Part shown: in pieces, positions 29,757-39,568 of the stretch | Layout: each line of letters starts with the position of its first letter | Numbering within the stretch: position 1 is the stretch's first letter | Virus record (IMG/VR): IMGVR_UViG_3300045962_000005 | Coordinates: 1-60,770 of that record | Reading direction: 5' to 3' (one strand) | Source: a virus | Length of the DNA: 60,770 nucleotides | Position numbers and translations under genes: made by a program | Notes under the pieces: model-generated | Seen by the model: only the letters and a program-made list of their open reading frames with translations | Told to the model about the DNA's origin: nothing | Databases searched by the model: none

Positions 29757-32700
29757 TTAGTTCTCCTGTATATCTAGTTCCTCTCTTAGCTCTTCAATCA
29801 TCCTACGATTCAAGTCTCTTATTTCTGCACTAAGTTTTTCTAAGTTTGGAAACCTTTGCCTGTTTGCTTCTCTACGCAGCCTGCTGATACTGGTTGCATA
29901 CTTTCTCTTAATCGCCTTTATATTCCACGTCTTGTATACTTTAGCATCTGGAACGTTTATTTGGAATACGCCTAGCCCTAAATTCCTTGCAACGTCAATC
30001 CACGGATTAGGTTCACTACCAGATGGCCCTTGCTCCCCTGTAAAGTATTTGTCGGCGTCGGCGTATGCCTTGGTAGCCCATCCGGGTGCCATGTTATTCG
30101 CAACGTAACCTATAGCTTTCAGTGTTGACTCGTATCGCGTATCAGTCTCTTCGTGTATAGGCTTATGTGTTAGCGACTGTTTATTTGCAAGTAGGTCAAA
30201 GAATATGGTTAAAGGGCCACCGGGATTTACTACTTGAGGCAATCCAGAATTAGACATAGTTTCTATATCCGCTAATGGTATGACTCTCGCCAGATTATAG
30301 TATATTGGGTTACCTTCTTCATCGCTCCACGGCATCCTGATATAGTTGGGTATGGAAGGTATACCCCATAGCGTGCTTTGGTGCCAATCGGGAAGAAGTG
30401 CCCACTCTTTATCCTGCTCATCGTCATCCATGCCAAGTATTGCATAGAACGCAGCGTTCGCCGTATACACAGCACCGACAGTACTCATTAATTTCCACGG
30501 CTTAGTGATGGCTATACGTGACATAATACCAGCAGCTCTATAAGGCCATGCCATGAAAGGTAGCAATGTTTGGCGTAGCGTCTTAACAGCGGGAGCATGG
30601 ATATTATAATCTACAAACGCACGGGTAGCTTCCATAGCTGCCTCTTGTTTCATTTTCATACCGACGTCACCGCTCTTAGGTATGCCCTTTTTACCAGCAC
30701 TATCCTGCAGTACCGTCATGTACATAGCTAAACGAGCGATGTTGTCCTGCATACTGTATAGGTCAATCATAGTTGAAGAGGCACGCTCAAAAAGCGTTAT
30801 CGCTTTCATCAGGTTACTCTTTTCTGAACCTTCCCCCTGCTGGATTTTATACAGTAGGTCGTCGAACAAGCTATCTGCTTGAGGGTCGTAGTCTGCTGTC
30901 TTGGCCTGAGCAAGTGTAATACCCATAGCGTTCATTTCAGCGACCAACGCTTTTTCTTCTGCCGTTGGCTTTTTACCGTACGCTACATGTATAACAGCTT
31001 TAGCAGCCGTGATAAAGTTTTCAGACGGTACGTCATGCATATACAGAAATACAAAGTTGCCAGTGATATTGTTTATGTGAGCTGCAGGTGAGTACGCTGT
31101 TTTGTTACGTTTCCACGCAGCGATTATAGCGTTATAACTTTCGTTATCGACTATGGGGCTTACATCTTTAAAGTCTTCTATCCCTGCAAATACTGGCCCT
31201 CTAACTAGCTTACCTGCTAGGTCACCAAATTCAGTTCTCATATCAGGGTTATCAGGTATGGCTACCCAAGAACCGGGGATACGTGCTTTACGTAATAGCT
31301 TTCTATACTCTTTCTTACTGCTTTTTTTACCGCTTATCAGCGCTGTATGCGTCCGTTCCTTATCAATCATATCAGAAAGTTCTTCAGGGATATCAACGTT
31401 TCCAGCAGCGTCATTCTTGAGAACGCCGTCTATAATCCACTTATCTTCTGTATTCTCTATCTCCTGATTTTCAGTTATCATCGCCTGTGTATTCATGCGT
31501 GTATCTATTGCCATACCGAGTTCTTGTATGAAAGCGGTTAAGCCTGATAAACCTGTAGCTCTGGTTATTGGATTAGAACTAAACTTAGTATTTTCGTGTT
31601 CAGCTAAATGCCGGTTCTGTTCTGAAACAGTGCGTTGACGAGCAAACAAATGCAGGTCGCTGTCATGCTTGTCCTTGCCTATATGTTTAAGTGGTCTGGC
31701 ATTTTCATCGACTTTCCAGCCATTGTCTTTTAGCAGCTGTTTATTCTTAGCTGCCCACGCAGGGATTATTATAGTTTCGTTGTTAGCACCAAGAGCAACG
31801 ACAAAACGTTTTGACTGCATGTCTCGCTTGCTGTGCCACTTACCACCTGATTGATAAGGCCATAGTATATTGTTTACATTGACTGTTTCTAAATGTACGT
31901 CGCTATCTCTGCTACTCTTTTTATCGCTTACAGGGCTAAAAGTATCTATGTTAGTTCCGCGTATGAATTTAAACTGACCCGTTTTACCAATGGCGAATAG
32001 TTCACGTATCGGAGGAAAACCTTCTGATGTAGTTTTTATTTGCCCAGTGCCAACCGCAACGTCGTACATGTGCCTTACACTGGCTATCAAATCGACTACG
32101 GGTTGCTGGTATTTTTTAGGCAACTGCTTACGAATAACTTCTTCAAATTTTGCATTGTCTAAATTATCTAATACCATCTGTTGCTGAGCTTCGTTCATGG
32201 TAACCAGCTCGTCATAAGACGCATGGGCAACGTTCATTATACCCTGCCTTTGCGCGCTAACTGCACGGATGCTATTCTTAAACGAATCAGGTGTACCGAA
32301 ACCACTAAACCAGTTAGAAAATATATACCCAACCATTTTTGCCATTGGCGTATTTTTCTCTGTAAACGATACGACTTTAGTGCCAGCAGCATTGTATACT
32401 GCATCTTCTGCAAATTGGCTAAACGTAGTATATTTGCCATCGAAAAAGGCAGTGCTGATAGCTCTGGTCACTGCATCAAATATAGACTCTAGCACCCTAT
32501 CCGGTAGCCATGCACTTCTGCGTTTACCCCAAGTCTTTTTGTTTTTTCTGTTCTTAACTACGGTTATATTCTTTTCTTGGTAAGCTAAAGACTTACCTGT
32601 TTCAATACGTTTCTTCTCCCGTATGCTTTCCTCATAAGCTTCTTTACCTGATAGCGTGCCATTATTCATAGCATCTATTACCGCTTTCTCATGCATCGAC

Positions 32701-35700
32701 TGTGTGTAGTCGCTATCACCTTGCGTATCATTAAAAGTTTTACTGTCTAATGAAACCGCTGGTTTAGGTACGCCGCGTATAGAAAATATGTCATTGCCTT
32801 TGTTAGATTCAGCGTATATCTCAGCTAACAGTGCTGAGTTAGCCTCCATCACATCGTCAAACATATTGTCGTATTCTTTATTACGAACCATTATCTTATT
32901 GCCAAGGCCGAACAGGGTAGCCATTTTAAACTTAAATGCCTGCCATAGATTCTTACCTTTCACTGCTTTAGTTTTCGGTGCAACTACCGTTTTGAGAAAT
33001 GCTTGGAATTTATTGCTGGTCATACTGTAAGCAACGAACTCATCTAAGTTAGCAGTGCCATCACCGTTGTCTATCACTTCAGAGATAATGCCATGTGCCG
33101 TTTTATTGTTAATTTTTAGCGCTGCTTTCTGTGAGTCTGACATTTTGTTAAATGTAGTAACAGCGTGCTTAGCTAATCTTTCTATATCCTTCACTATGCG
33201 TTTTTGATTCGTGGTAAGAACATTACCTGTTCTAGCAGAGTTTAGTATACCCAACGTAGTAGCGTGCAGGACTTCATGCAGGATAGTCTCTACATTATCG
33301 CCACCTTTGTATAAGGTTATGTGAATTTTCCCGTCGTCGTCTAGGCTGGTATGCCCTACAACGGTTGAGCCATTACCATTTACACCTTTTTCTGCTGAAA
33401 TAGTAAGCCGTATATTGTCTATAAAAGGCGCTGTAGTTACTCCGTCTTCTTGAAATACACTACCGAGTCTAGCTTCTGCAGAACGAGATGCTAACTGGTT
33501 TAGTATCCGATACAAGTTTTCTCTAAGTACCTGTACAGCAGGATACATTTGAGGTGTCAGTGCACCTAACAACGCTTCTACCGGGGATATATTTTTGTGC
33601 GATTCCTCAGCTTCTTTCTGAGCTTCTATAATCTTATCCTGAATCTGAGTAGTACCCGCTTTTGGATGGGTTCGTACGTTATCTTTCCCAGATTCAAACG
33701 TTATTGACCCTTCAGGGTTACGCAGCCTCTCTTGTGTTTCGTTAAGTTTGCGTATCTCATTAGCGGGTATCCTGCCCGGTTCAACTGCATTACTTTGTTT
33801 GTACTGCTTGTATAGCTGAGAAAAACGCACTCCTGTTTTAGACTCTTGCCCAGCAGCTGCTGTCCATAGCGGGTCTTTTTTAGACATAGCTGCAAATGCT
33901 TTTGAGCCAAACATCGCGGCGTTAAGTGCATCCCTGCCTACAAGCAGCTCTATCTCTGCAAATAATTCATTGATGTTTTCGGTTACCCAGTTTAAAGCTG
34001 ACTTATTAGACCTTTCGTTTGTTTCTAGGTCAATAGGCAATTCAAACTGTTCTGCTATATCTTCTAGGTCTACTTCTATGTTAAACCCGTAGCGTCGAAC
34101 CAACTCTTCTTGATCTTTATTTAATACGCCACCGTCTGCTTGTTTCTTTAGCGCTTCCAGTAAGTCAACTTTTAAATCTTCTGGTATCCTGCCTTTAGTT
34201 GCAGAGCGACCCATAGGGTCTACGTTACCGAATCTACTTTTTATAGTATCGTATCGGTTAAGTAAACCACGTAGCTCGTCAAATTTAGCAACTAGGTCTT
34301 CAGTTGCCGGTTTATTTTCTAGCTGCTGGTATATGGCCTCGACCATATTTTGCTCACCCGCAGGTATTTTTGCTCTATCTATACTACCGAACCCTGCGAC
34401 AATACGACTAGCTGCAAGTCCAAGTTCGGGATAATTATACTTACCCGCAAGTTCGTTAGCCCTTCGTCGTAACTGCCCTCTGGCACGGGCGGTCATATCA
34501 GTAGTTCTACCATACTTGTTCAGAGTATCGAAAAATTTACGTATGTCAGCTGGCATAGCCTGACCTCTGAAATTTTTTCTGAATTTTCCTTTGGCGGTGA
34601 ATATCTCAGATGCTAATTCCTTTTTGTCTCTTTTAGCATCTTTAACATTTTTATACCTAGACTTTCTTATTTTTCCTAGCATCTCTTTTACTGAGTTAGG
34701 AGTCACGCCATTAATAAGGCTAATTAACGCTGCCATCGCACCGTCTTGTTGTTTAACCTTTTTAGCGTAAGCCTCACCCGTTAGCTTAACTGTGCTAGTA
34801 TCTTCGTTCTCAAATACCCGCATAGCAGCGGGCACGGTAGTATTCTTTTCATTTTTTGCTGGCTTTACTTGCTTCTGTGTCGCTGGTTCTACGGCATCAT
34901 TGACACCAGCCTCGTCAAGCATAGCTTCTAAATCTTTTAAGTTAGCCTGAAGTTCTTCATCGGTTGCATCAGGGTTCTTATCACGCAGCTCAGCAGTATC
35001 TATTTCCTGTTCAGATGGTTTCTCTGGCGGTTGTTCGTCTACTGTCGATTCGCTATCAGTTTCTTTTGCTACCGTAGCTTCTGTCTTAATCTCAGGCACT
35101 TTAATAATTGATTTTTCCGCTTCTGCCAAGTACCTGCTGCGTAAACTTTTAGCCTCGTTGCGTGCGTTAGCCGCTTTAATAGACTCTTCTGTTAATTGCT
35201 TTTCGCTATTAGTGGTATCGTTAATAAAAGCTAATGCTTCGTTATTCTTTAACGATTGCATGAGTGCATCATTAGACAGTATATTCGCTCTGTCTTTTTT
35301 ATTAAGCCCAGTGACGCTATCCAGCTTAGCTTCTAATTCTTCTATGTTTGTACTGTAGGATAACTCGTTCTTAATGCGCGATAGCTTTTTAGGCCCAATC
35401 CCAACTATAGCACTCAATTCGTTTAACGCTGCATTCCACTCATCTTGATGAAGCATTGGGTTCTCTAGATTGACTTTAGCTCTTTCTGTGCCTAAATCCT
35501 TTATTAGATTAAATTCTTCCAAGGCCAGTGTTTGCGCTTTGCTACCTTCTTCTGCTTCCTCTACGCGCTTACGCAAGTCCATAAAGTACTTAGTCGTGAA
35601 GTCTTTTTTAGCATCAGCTACTTCTTGCTTACGCCTGAAAGCTGCATCATCTTTTTCCTGTTTTATTTCTCCCTTAACAGTTTTACGTGCTGGGTCTACT

Positions 35701-36560
35701 AAAGAAGTACCCGCACCCATTACGGAACCTGCTAAAAGCCCTTCAGCCATTCCCCTACCAAGGTCTTCATCCCATTCTCTACCTTGCACTATATTAGCAG
35801 GGATAGTTTCAAACGGTGCCTGAAGTAGTTCTTCAGCGCCTTCCATTACAGCACTTGCACCCATACGAGCTGTAAGCGATTTTCCTAATGTACTTTGTGC
35901 TTTGCCTAGTAAGCCGTCTGCGACTTCGCCACGGAGAACTTTTTCTACTGTTTCACTCGATGCGCCACCCGCAACGAGTGATTCTATATCGCCTGCGTGT
36001 AGCCCCATTTTCTGAGCGAGTGTACCACCACCGAACGCAACCAGACCTGTACCTGCGCCTGTAACTAAGGAGGCTAATTCGCTATCCGTTGCACTCATCT
36101 GGTGGCCAGCAGATATTGCGCCTTCGCCTATAGCGCCAGCACCTAGGCCAGTTTTCGCTAATCCTAGTGCCCTAGCACCTTTACCAAGAACACCACCCGC
36201 AAGCATATCTGGAGCTGTCCTAGCAATTAGATTGCCTAGCTGTGATGGGTTTTCTGCGTATGCACCGACGGTATCTAAAAAGCCTTTACCTTCCAGTGCC
36301 CTATTGAATTCCCTAGTTTCTGGCCTCTTTAGCGCATCTAGTTTTTGTGCTTCTGTTGCTAAGTCGTAGCCTGCATAGTCTTCAACGGCTTGCAGCGCTT
36401 TGGACGCTGGGTCAAATGGTAACGCGATATCAATTATACCTGCTAATGCATCAGGTAATCCCATACCACCCTGTTGGAGAGAGTAGCCTAAATCGGATAA
36501 GTATGTTGGTTCGTCGTCTTCTGTTTCTGGTGCAGGAGGTATAGCACTGAGCGGTAGCAT
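29757..36560 (-). CDS. giant internal virion / ejection-type protein, 2267 aa
   Basis: The N-terminal 290 residues have Gly/Ala-rich amphipathic or membrane-like helices (GVLGKGARALGLAKTGLGAG). A long helical region follows (about 290-1000). 'ETILHEVLHATTLG' near residue 1090 gives an HExxH-type motif inside a Gly- and beta-rich domain. The C-terminal 500 residues hold 'TLLPFMAWPYRAAGIMSRIAI', 'YYNLARVIPLADIETM' and a coiled coil. This layout resembles the large polyvalent or internal proteins podoviruses eject to build a DNA channel. No lysozyme motif was spotted. Domain limits are approximate. Confidence 0.75.
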   Translation of the reverse strand: MLPLSAIPPAPETEDDEPTYLSDLGYSLQQGGMGLPDALAGIIDIALPFDPASKALQAVEDYAGYDLATEAQKLDALKRPETREFNRALEGKGFLDTVGAYAENPSQLGNLIARTAPDMLAGGVLGKGARALGLAKTGLGAGAIGEGAISAGHQMSATDSELASLVTGAGTGLVAFGGGTLAQKMGLHAGDIESLVAGGASSETVEKVLRGEVADGLLGKAQSTLGKSLTARMGASAVMEGAEELLQAPFETIPANIVQGREWDEDLGRGMAEGLLAGSVMGAGTSLVDPARKTVKGEIKQEKDDAAFRRKQEVADAKKDFTTKYFMDLRKRVEEAEEGSKAQTLALEEFNLIKDLGTERAKVNLENPMLHQDEWNAALNELSAIVGIGPKKLSRIKNELSYSTNIEELEAKLDSVTGLNKKDRANILSNDALMQSLKNNEALAFINDTTNSEKQLTEESIKAANARNEAKSLRSRYLAEAEKSIIKVPEIKTEATVAKETDSESTVDEQPPEKPSEQEIDTAELRDKNPDATDEELQANLKDLEAMLDEAGVNDAVEPATQKQVKPAKNEKNTTVPAAMRVFENEDTSTVKLTGEAYAKKVKQQDGAMAALISLINGVTPNSVKEMLGKIRKSRYKNVKDAKRDKKELASEIFTAKGKFRKNFRGQAMPADIRKFFDTLNKYGRTTDMTARARGQLRRRANELAGKYNYPELGLAASRIVAGFGSIDRAKIPAGEQNMVEAIYQQLENKPATEDLVAKFDELRGLLNRYDTIKSRFGNVDPMGRSATKGRIPEDLKVDLLEALKKQADGGVLNKDQEELVRRYGFNIEVDLEDIAEQFELPIDLETNERSNKSALNWVTENINELFAEIELLVGRDALNAAMFGSKAFAAMSKKDPLWTAAAGQESKTGVRFSQLYKQYKQSNAVEPGRIPANEIRKLNETQERLRNPEGSITFESGKDNVRTHPKAGTTQIQDKIIEAQKEAEESHKNISPVEALLGALTPQMYPAVQVLRENLYRILNQLASRSAEARLGSVFQEDGVTTAPFIDNIRLTISAEKGVNGNGSTVVGHTSLDDDGKIHITLYKGGDNVETILHEVLHATTLGILNSARTGNVLTTNQKRIVKDIERLAKHAVTTFNKMSDSQKAALKINNKTAHGIISEVIDNGDGTANLDEFVAYSMTSNKFQAFLKTVVAPKTKAVKGKNLWQAFKFKMATLFGLGNKIMVRNKEYDNMFDDVMEANSALLAEIYAESNKGNDIFSIRGVPKPAVSLDSKTFNDTQGDSDYTQSMHEKAVIDAMNNGTLSGKEAYEESIREKKRIETGKSLAYQEKNITVVKNRKNKKTWGKRRSAWLPDRVLESIFDAVTRAISTAFFDGKYTTFSQFAEDAVYNAAGTKVVSFTEKNTPMAKMVGYIFSNWFSGFGTPDSFKNSIRAVSAQRQGIMNVAHASYDELVTMNEAQQQMVLDNLDNAKFEEVIRKQLPKKYQQPVVDLIASVRHMYDVAVGTGQIKTTSEGFPPIRELFAIGKTGQFKFIRGTNIDTFSPVSDKKSSRDSDVHLETVNVNNILWPYQSGGKWHSKRDMQSKRFVVALGANNETIIIPAWAAKNKQLLKDNGWKVDENARPLKHIGKDKHDSDLHLFARQRTVSEQNRHLAEHENTKFSSNPITRATGLSGLTAFIQELGMAIDTRMNTQAMITENQEIENTEDKWIIDGVLKNDAAGNVDIPEELSDMIDKERTHTALISGKKSSKKEYRKLLRKARIPGSWVAIPDNPDMRTEFGDLAGKLVRGPVFAGIEDFKDVSPIVDNESYNAIIAAWKRNKTAYSPAAHINNITGNFVFLYMHDVPSENFITAAKAVIHVAYGKKPTAEEKALVAEMNAMGITLAQAKTADYDPQADSLFDDLLYKIQQGEGSEKSNLMKAITLFERASSTMIDLYSMQDNIARLAMYMTVLQDSAGKKGIPKSGDVGMKMKQEAAMEATRAFVDYNIHAPAVKTLRQTLLPFMAWPYRAAGIMSRIAITKPWKLMSTVGAVYTANAAFYAILGMDDDEQDKEWALLPDWHQSTLWGIPSIPNYIRMPWSDEEGNPIYYNLARVIPLADIETMSNSGLPQVVNPGGPLTIFFDLLANKQSLTHKPIHEETDTRYESTLKAIGYVANNMAPGWATKAYADADKYFTGEQGPSGSEPNPWIDVARNLGLGVFQINVPDAKVYKTWNIKAIKRKYATSISRLRREANRQRFPNLEKLSAEIRDLNRRMIEELREELDIQEN

Positions 36561-36561
36561 A

Positions 36562-37809
36562 TTACGCCTCCATTTCAGATTCAGCTTTATCCATCATGGA
36601 TTGGAAAAATTTAACTCCATAAAACCGTAAGACTTCAGCTGGCACGACATAATCACCTGTTTCCATATGTGCTGTTTTTCCTTCAGCCATTGGGTCTTCT
36701 ACTTCTACATCTGTATCTGTATCTGTATCTACTTCGCCGCCTTCAGCAAAACCTAACTCACCTAGTATGAGCCTTGCATATTCATCGTATTTTGCTGCGG
36801 ATTCATCGTCGTAAAAATCGCTTGTAGTAGGGTTACGGTATAGTTCGTTTAGCATCTTTAGTTTATTGAGTGCGTTAGAATAACGTGAAGATTCTCCCAG
36901 CCTACTTTCTTGCACCCGGCTCCGTTCATTCTGAGCTTTTGTAGACATAACGTCGCTTAACAGGTCTAAGTCTTTAATATCATACTGTGTTCTGTCTCTG
37001 CCTCTGGAACTTTCTGCACTGGTGTCGTACCCGTATCGGGAGGTTTCAGCAGATAGCTTGTTGCCTTCGCGCGTTGCGTCGGTATTGGCAACAGAATTTA
37101 AATAACGTAGCGACGCATCTAGTCCTCTTGCGCTTCCACCGGATGCATCCAATGCATCAATAACTGACTGCTCTATTCGTTGTCTTGCAGTTGGACGGTT
37201 TTTTGGTGCTCTGGTAAACCCTTCTAATATACCTTCAACCGGACGGGCATCTGATAATTGCACCTGCCTGCCAAATGTCGGGTCTTTTGCTATAGGTATG
37301 GCATCGTAATCCATATCGCCGTAGTACCCTCTGTCCATAGCACGTAGACGCGCTTCACCGTCCAATATACGTCTGCGCGTTAGGGCATCCGTAAGCCTTG
37401 GTTCTGGTTCTCTTCCAGATGGCTCAGCTTTAGCAGCGTTCTCTGGTAGAGCAGTCGGTGCTTTTCTAGTAGCAGTATTAGCGGTAGTAGGAAGTGCGTA
37501 CAAAGCATTAAGCTCAGCTGTTCTATTGGCGACGGGCATAGAATAAATTTCATTAAGCGCTGCTACCCTATCGGCATTTTTACGTTTAGCCTTTTTACCG
37601 CTTTGCTCTGAACCTAGGGCTGCTACAAATGGGTCGGCAAACTCTCGAAACGTTTGCGCGTTCTTTCCAGTTCTTGGTGTAGACCTAGCAGGTTTAGCAG
37701 GGGGCTTAGGTTTTCTGTTTTTGACATATTCCCCTCTCGCCTCGGCTGCCGCCATATCCATAGCTGATTTTCTAGCGTCCGCTATATCTTGGGGAGTCAT
37801 AATTTTCAT
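36562..37809 (-). CDS. virion-associated protein with C-terminal GDYVVP motif
   Basis: 415 aa. A disordered, basic Pro/Lys/Arg N-terminus (about 1-140), a helical middle (about 145-330), then F-A-E-G-G-E-V, a D-T-D-T-D-T repeat, and 'METGDYVVPAEVLRFYGVKFFQSMMDKA'. The same ending (DGGEV...LSKDEFVIPKHVVDYYGTKHFDTLI) is found in the 43857-44741 product. Stop-to-start gap with the giant gene is one base. Possibly an internal or ejection protein. Confidence 0.65.
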   Translation of the reverse strand: MKIMTPQDIADARKSAMDMAAAEARGEYVKNRKPKPPAKPARSTPRTGKNAQTFREFADPFVAALGSEQSGKKAKRKNADRVAALNEIYSMPVANRTAELNALYALPTTANTATRKAPTALPENAAKAEPSGREPEPRLTDALTRRRILDGEARLRAMDRGYYGDMDYDAIPIAKDPTFGRQVQLSDARPVEGILEGFTRAPKNRPTARQRIEQSVIDALDASGGSARGLDASLRYLNSVANTDATREGNKLSAETSRYGYDTSAESSRGRDRTQYDIKDLDLLSDVMSTKAQNERSRVQESRLGESSRYSNALNKLKMLNELYRNPTTSDFYDDESAAKYDEYARLILGELGFAEGGEVDTDTDTDVEVEDPMAEGKTAHMETGDYVVPAEVLRFYGVKFFQSMMDKAESEMEA

Positions 37810-37819
37810 TTCAATTCAC

Positions 37820-38455
37820 CTATGTCCATTTAGTAGTGGTTACTATATCTCCAGCTCTACCTCTATAAAAGCTACGCTTTATTTCTCTTAACTCTTCATA
37901 CCATAAATCTTTAAACTGCTCAGCAGTGCCTACGTTGTTACCGTCTGCGTCGTTGGTTATTAAACATTTATACGCAGCATAATAGACGAGTACTTCATGG
38001 TATTCTTCTGGGATATAGGGGCCGTTGTTTTGTAGTATAGTTCCATCGGGGCTAACCGATGCAAGTACCGTCATTGAATAAACATCATCAGGAACGGGGT
38101 ATAGCACAATATCTTTCATATTGTAGTGGGTGCTAAAGTATTTGGGTTCGCTTGTATTCGTATCCCAAAACGCTTTAAGCGGTGACCCTCTCATACGGGT
38201 GAGTATAGTATCTCCAGCCTTAACACCTAGAACCCTGAGTATTTTATCTCCGGTGAATCCCGTTATCTGGTATGAACTTTTACCGCTTTTAGTACTGAAC
38301 CTTATCCCACCGTCTATTAGTACGCCAGTATACCTGCAGAACTCTTTTTCTCCTTGGTCTAAGTATCGCAGTATTACCGCTTCTGACCAAAGGTAAGGTG
38401 CAACAGTGTCGGCAGTTTCTTCTCGTACAGCAGCAACAATTTCGTCTTTGTCCAT
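37820..38455 (-). CDS. head-tail adaptor-like protein
   Basis: 211 aa. 'LWSEAVILRYLDQGEKEFCRYTGVL', a beta domain (KSSYQITG...ILRVLGVKAG), 'YFSTHYNMKDIVLYPVPDDVYSMTVLASVSP' and 'IPEEYHEVLVYYAAYKCLITNDAD' follow the layout of podovirus adaptor proteins (gp4/DUF6682-type) that join the portal to the tail. It lies in the structural cluster. Confidence 0.7.
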   Translation of the reverse strand: MDKDEIVAAVREETADTVAPYLWSEAVILRYLDQGEKEFCRYTGVLIDGGIRFSTKSGKSSYQITGFTGDKILRVLGVKAGDTILTRMRGSPLKAFWDTNTSEPKYFSTHYNMKDIVLYPVPDDVYSMTVLASVSPDGTILQNNGPYIPEEYHEVLVYYAAYKCLITNDADGNNVGTAEQFKDLWYEELREIKRSFYRGRAGDIVTTTKWT

Positions 38456-38457
38456 GG

Positions 38458-38667
38458 CTACGAGCCTATGTCAGCGGCTAATTTTTCCTCTGCGGTTTTA
38501 GCTTTCTTTTTTGCAGGGGCACGTCTACGACGCGGTTTAGGTTTTTCTTCTACAACCTCAGCCTCCGCTTCAAACTGTTCAAAAACTTCTGTATCGTCTC
38601 TCTTAGCTAAAAGATCGGTGTACACGAAAATATCGCCTGTAGGCTTATGTCTTAGCATAGTAGGCAT
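38458..38667 (-). CDS. small basic-acidic structural-region protein
   Basis: 69 aa. The N-terminus (MLRHKPTGDIFVYTDLLAKRDDTEVF) resembles small proteins next to phage coat genes; the C-terminus is Lys/Arg/Ala-rich (KPRRRRAPAKKKAKTAEEK). Likely virion-associated. Not recognised. Confidence 0.6.
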   Translation of the reverse strand: MPTMLRHKPTGDIFVYTDLLAKRDDTEVFEQFEAEAEVVEEKPKPRRRRAPAKKKAKTAEEKLAADIGS

Positions 38668-38728
38668 ATCAGTCTCCCTATTTTAATGGGCAACGACAAA
38701 AGGGGGGAAAGCCGTCACCCAAACTTTA

Positions 38729-39157
38729 TTACCCTACGATGGTTACGTCTAAATACACTTTTATTTTTAGTGTATCGGCAGCCGCCGTTATAACAGTAAC
38801 ACGGAGCGGTTTGTCACCAGCATGAACGGTAGCAGTTCCTAAATCAGCAGCGGCAGGAGTACCCACCTTAATACCTGCAGTATCGCAGTCTGTAGATGTA
38901 AGGAAACCGTTAGGATCGTCGGCAGTTCCAAGTTCAACATTAACGTCAGTTTCGCCTGTTATGACTTCTAAAAGACAGCTGTTAACAACAGTACCTTCAG
39001 GCAGTGTCATAACATCAGCGGTATCGTCAATAGCCATATTGCGTTTAGACGCATCGAATTCAGCTACCATTACAGTAGTAGCTGGGTAGCCAGCAGCGTT
39101 AGCACCATTGGCATTAGCAATAGTGTCTCCGTTGCTATAAGTGGTGTAGTTAGCCAT
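38729..39157 (-). CDS. putative capsid decoration protein
   Basis: 142 aa, all beta by pattern. 'VMVAEFDASKRNMAI...LPEGTVVNSCLLEVITGETDVNVELGTAD...KPLRVTVITAAADTLKIKVYLDVTIVG' looks like the beta-sandwich head-decoration or head-fibre proteins encoded behind coat genes. One Ala/Asn-rich N-terminal arm. Confidence 0.6.
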   Translation of the reverse strand: MANYTTYSNGDTIANANGANAAGYPATTVMVAEFDASKRNMAIDDTADVMTLPEGTVVNSCLLEVITGETDVNVELGTADDPNGFLTSTDCDTAGIKVGTPAAADLGTATVHAGDKPLRVTVITAAADTLKIKVYLDVTIVG

Positions 39158-39173
39158 TTATTTTATCCTCTTA

Positions 39174-39557
39174 TTAAGTAATGGTTATCGCAGGTGGAGC
39201 AGCAACGCCAGCAGCGCCAACAATTACCCAACCAACAGTGTCGTTTACATATTCAAGTGTAGCAGTATCTCCTGCATCAGCAAACACTATAGTTGCAAAA
39301 CCAGAACAGGTAGCCGGAGTTAAAGTACCAGTACCACCGCCGTCAGTGACTAGCGATATGGTAATGGTTTGTCCAGTTTTTCCGTTTGCTAAAGTTAACG
39401 CTTCAGCGTCAGCTCCAGTGGTCTTTGCAACATAGCGATGAGTGACAGGGATAGCTAAGGCATCAGCAGCAGAAGTAGTTGAATACCCTCTAACGCCAGT
39501 ACGCAAAGAACGTTCTACTACTAAATCGCCAACTGTATGTTTTTCATATCTAGCCAT
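39174..39557 (-). CDS. putative capsid-associated beta protein
   Basis: 127 aa. 'HRYVAKTTGADAEALTLANGKTGQTITISLVTDGGGTGTLTPATCSGFATIVFADAGDTATLEYVNDTVGWVIVGAAG' is a common phage capsid-accessory pattern. It sits between the decoration-like and coat genes. 12-17 nt gaps. Confidence 0.65.
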   Translation of the reverse strand: MARYEKHTVGDLVVERSLRTGVRGYSTTSAADALAIPVTHRYVAKTTGADAEALTLANGKTGQTITISLVTDGGGTGTLTPATCSGFATIVFADAGDTATLEYVNDTVGWVIVGAAGVAAPPAITIT

Positions 39558-39568
39558 CTCTAGTCTCC

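Noticed and set aside
38668-38728. Terminator between the decoration-like and 69-aa genes
   Set aside because: A weak stem GGGTGACG/CGTTGCCC with a 17-nt loop and no U-run; the operon likely reads through.
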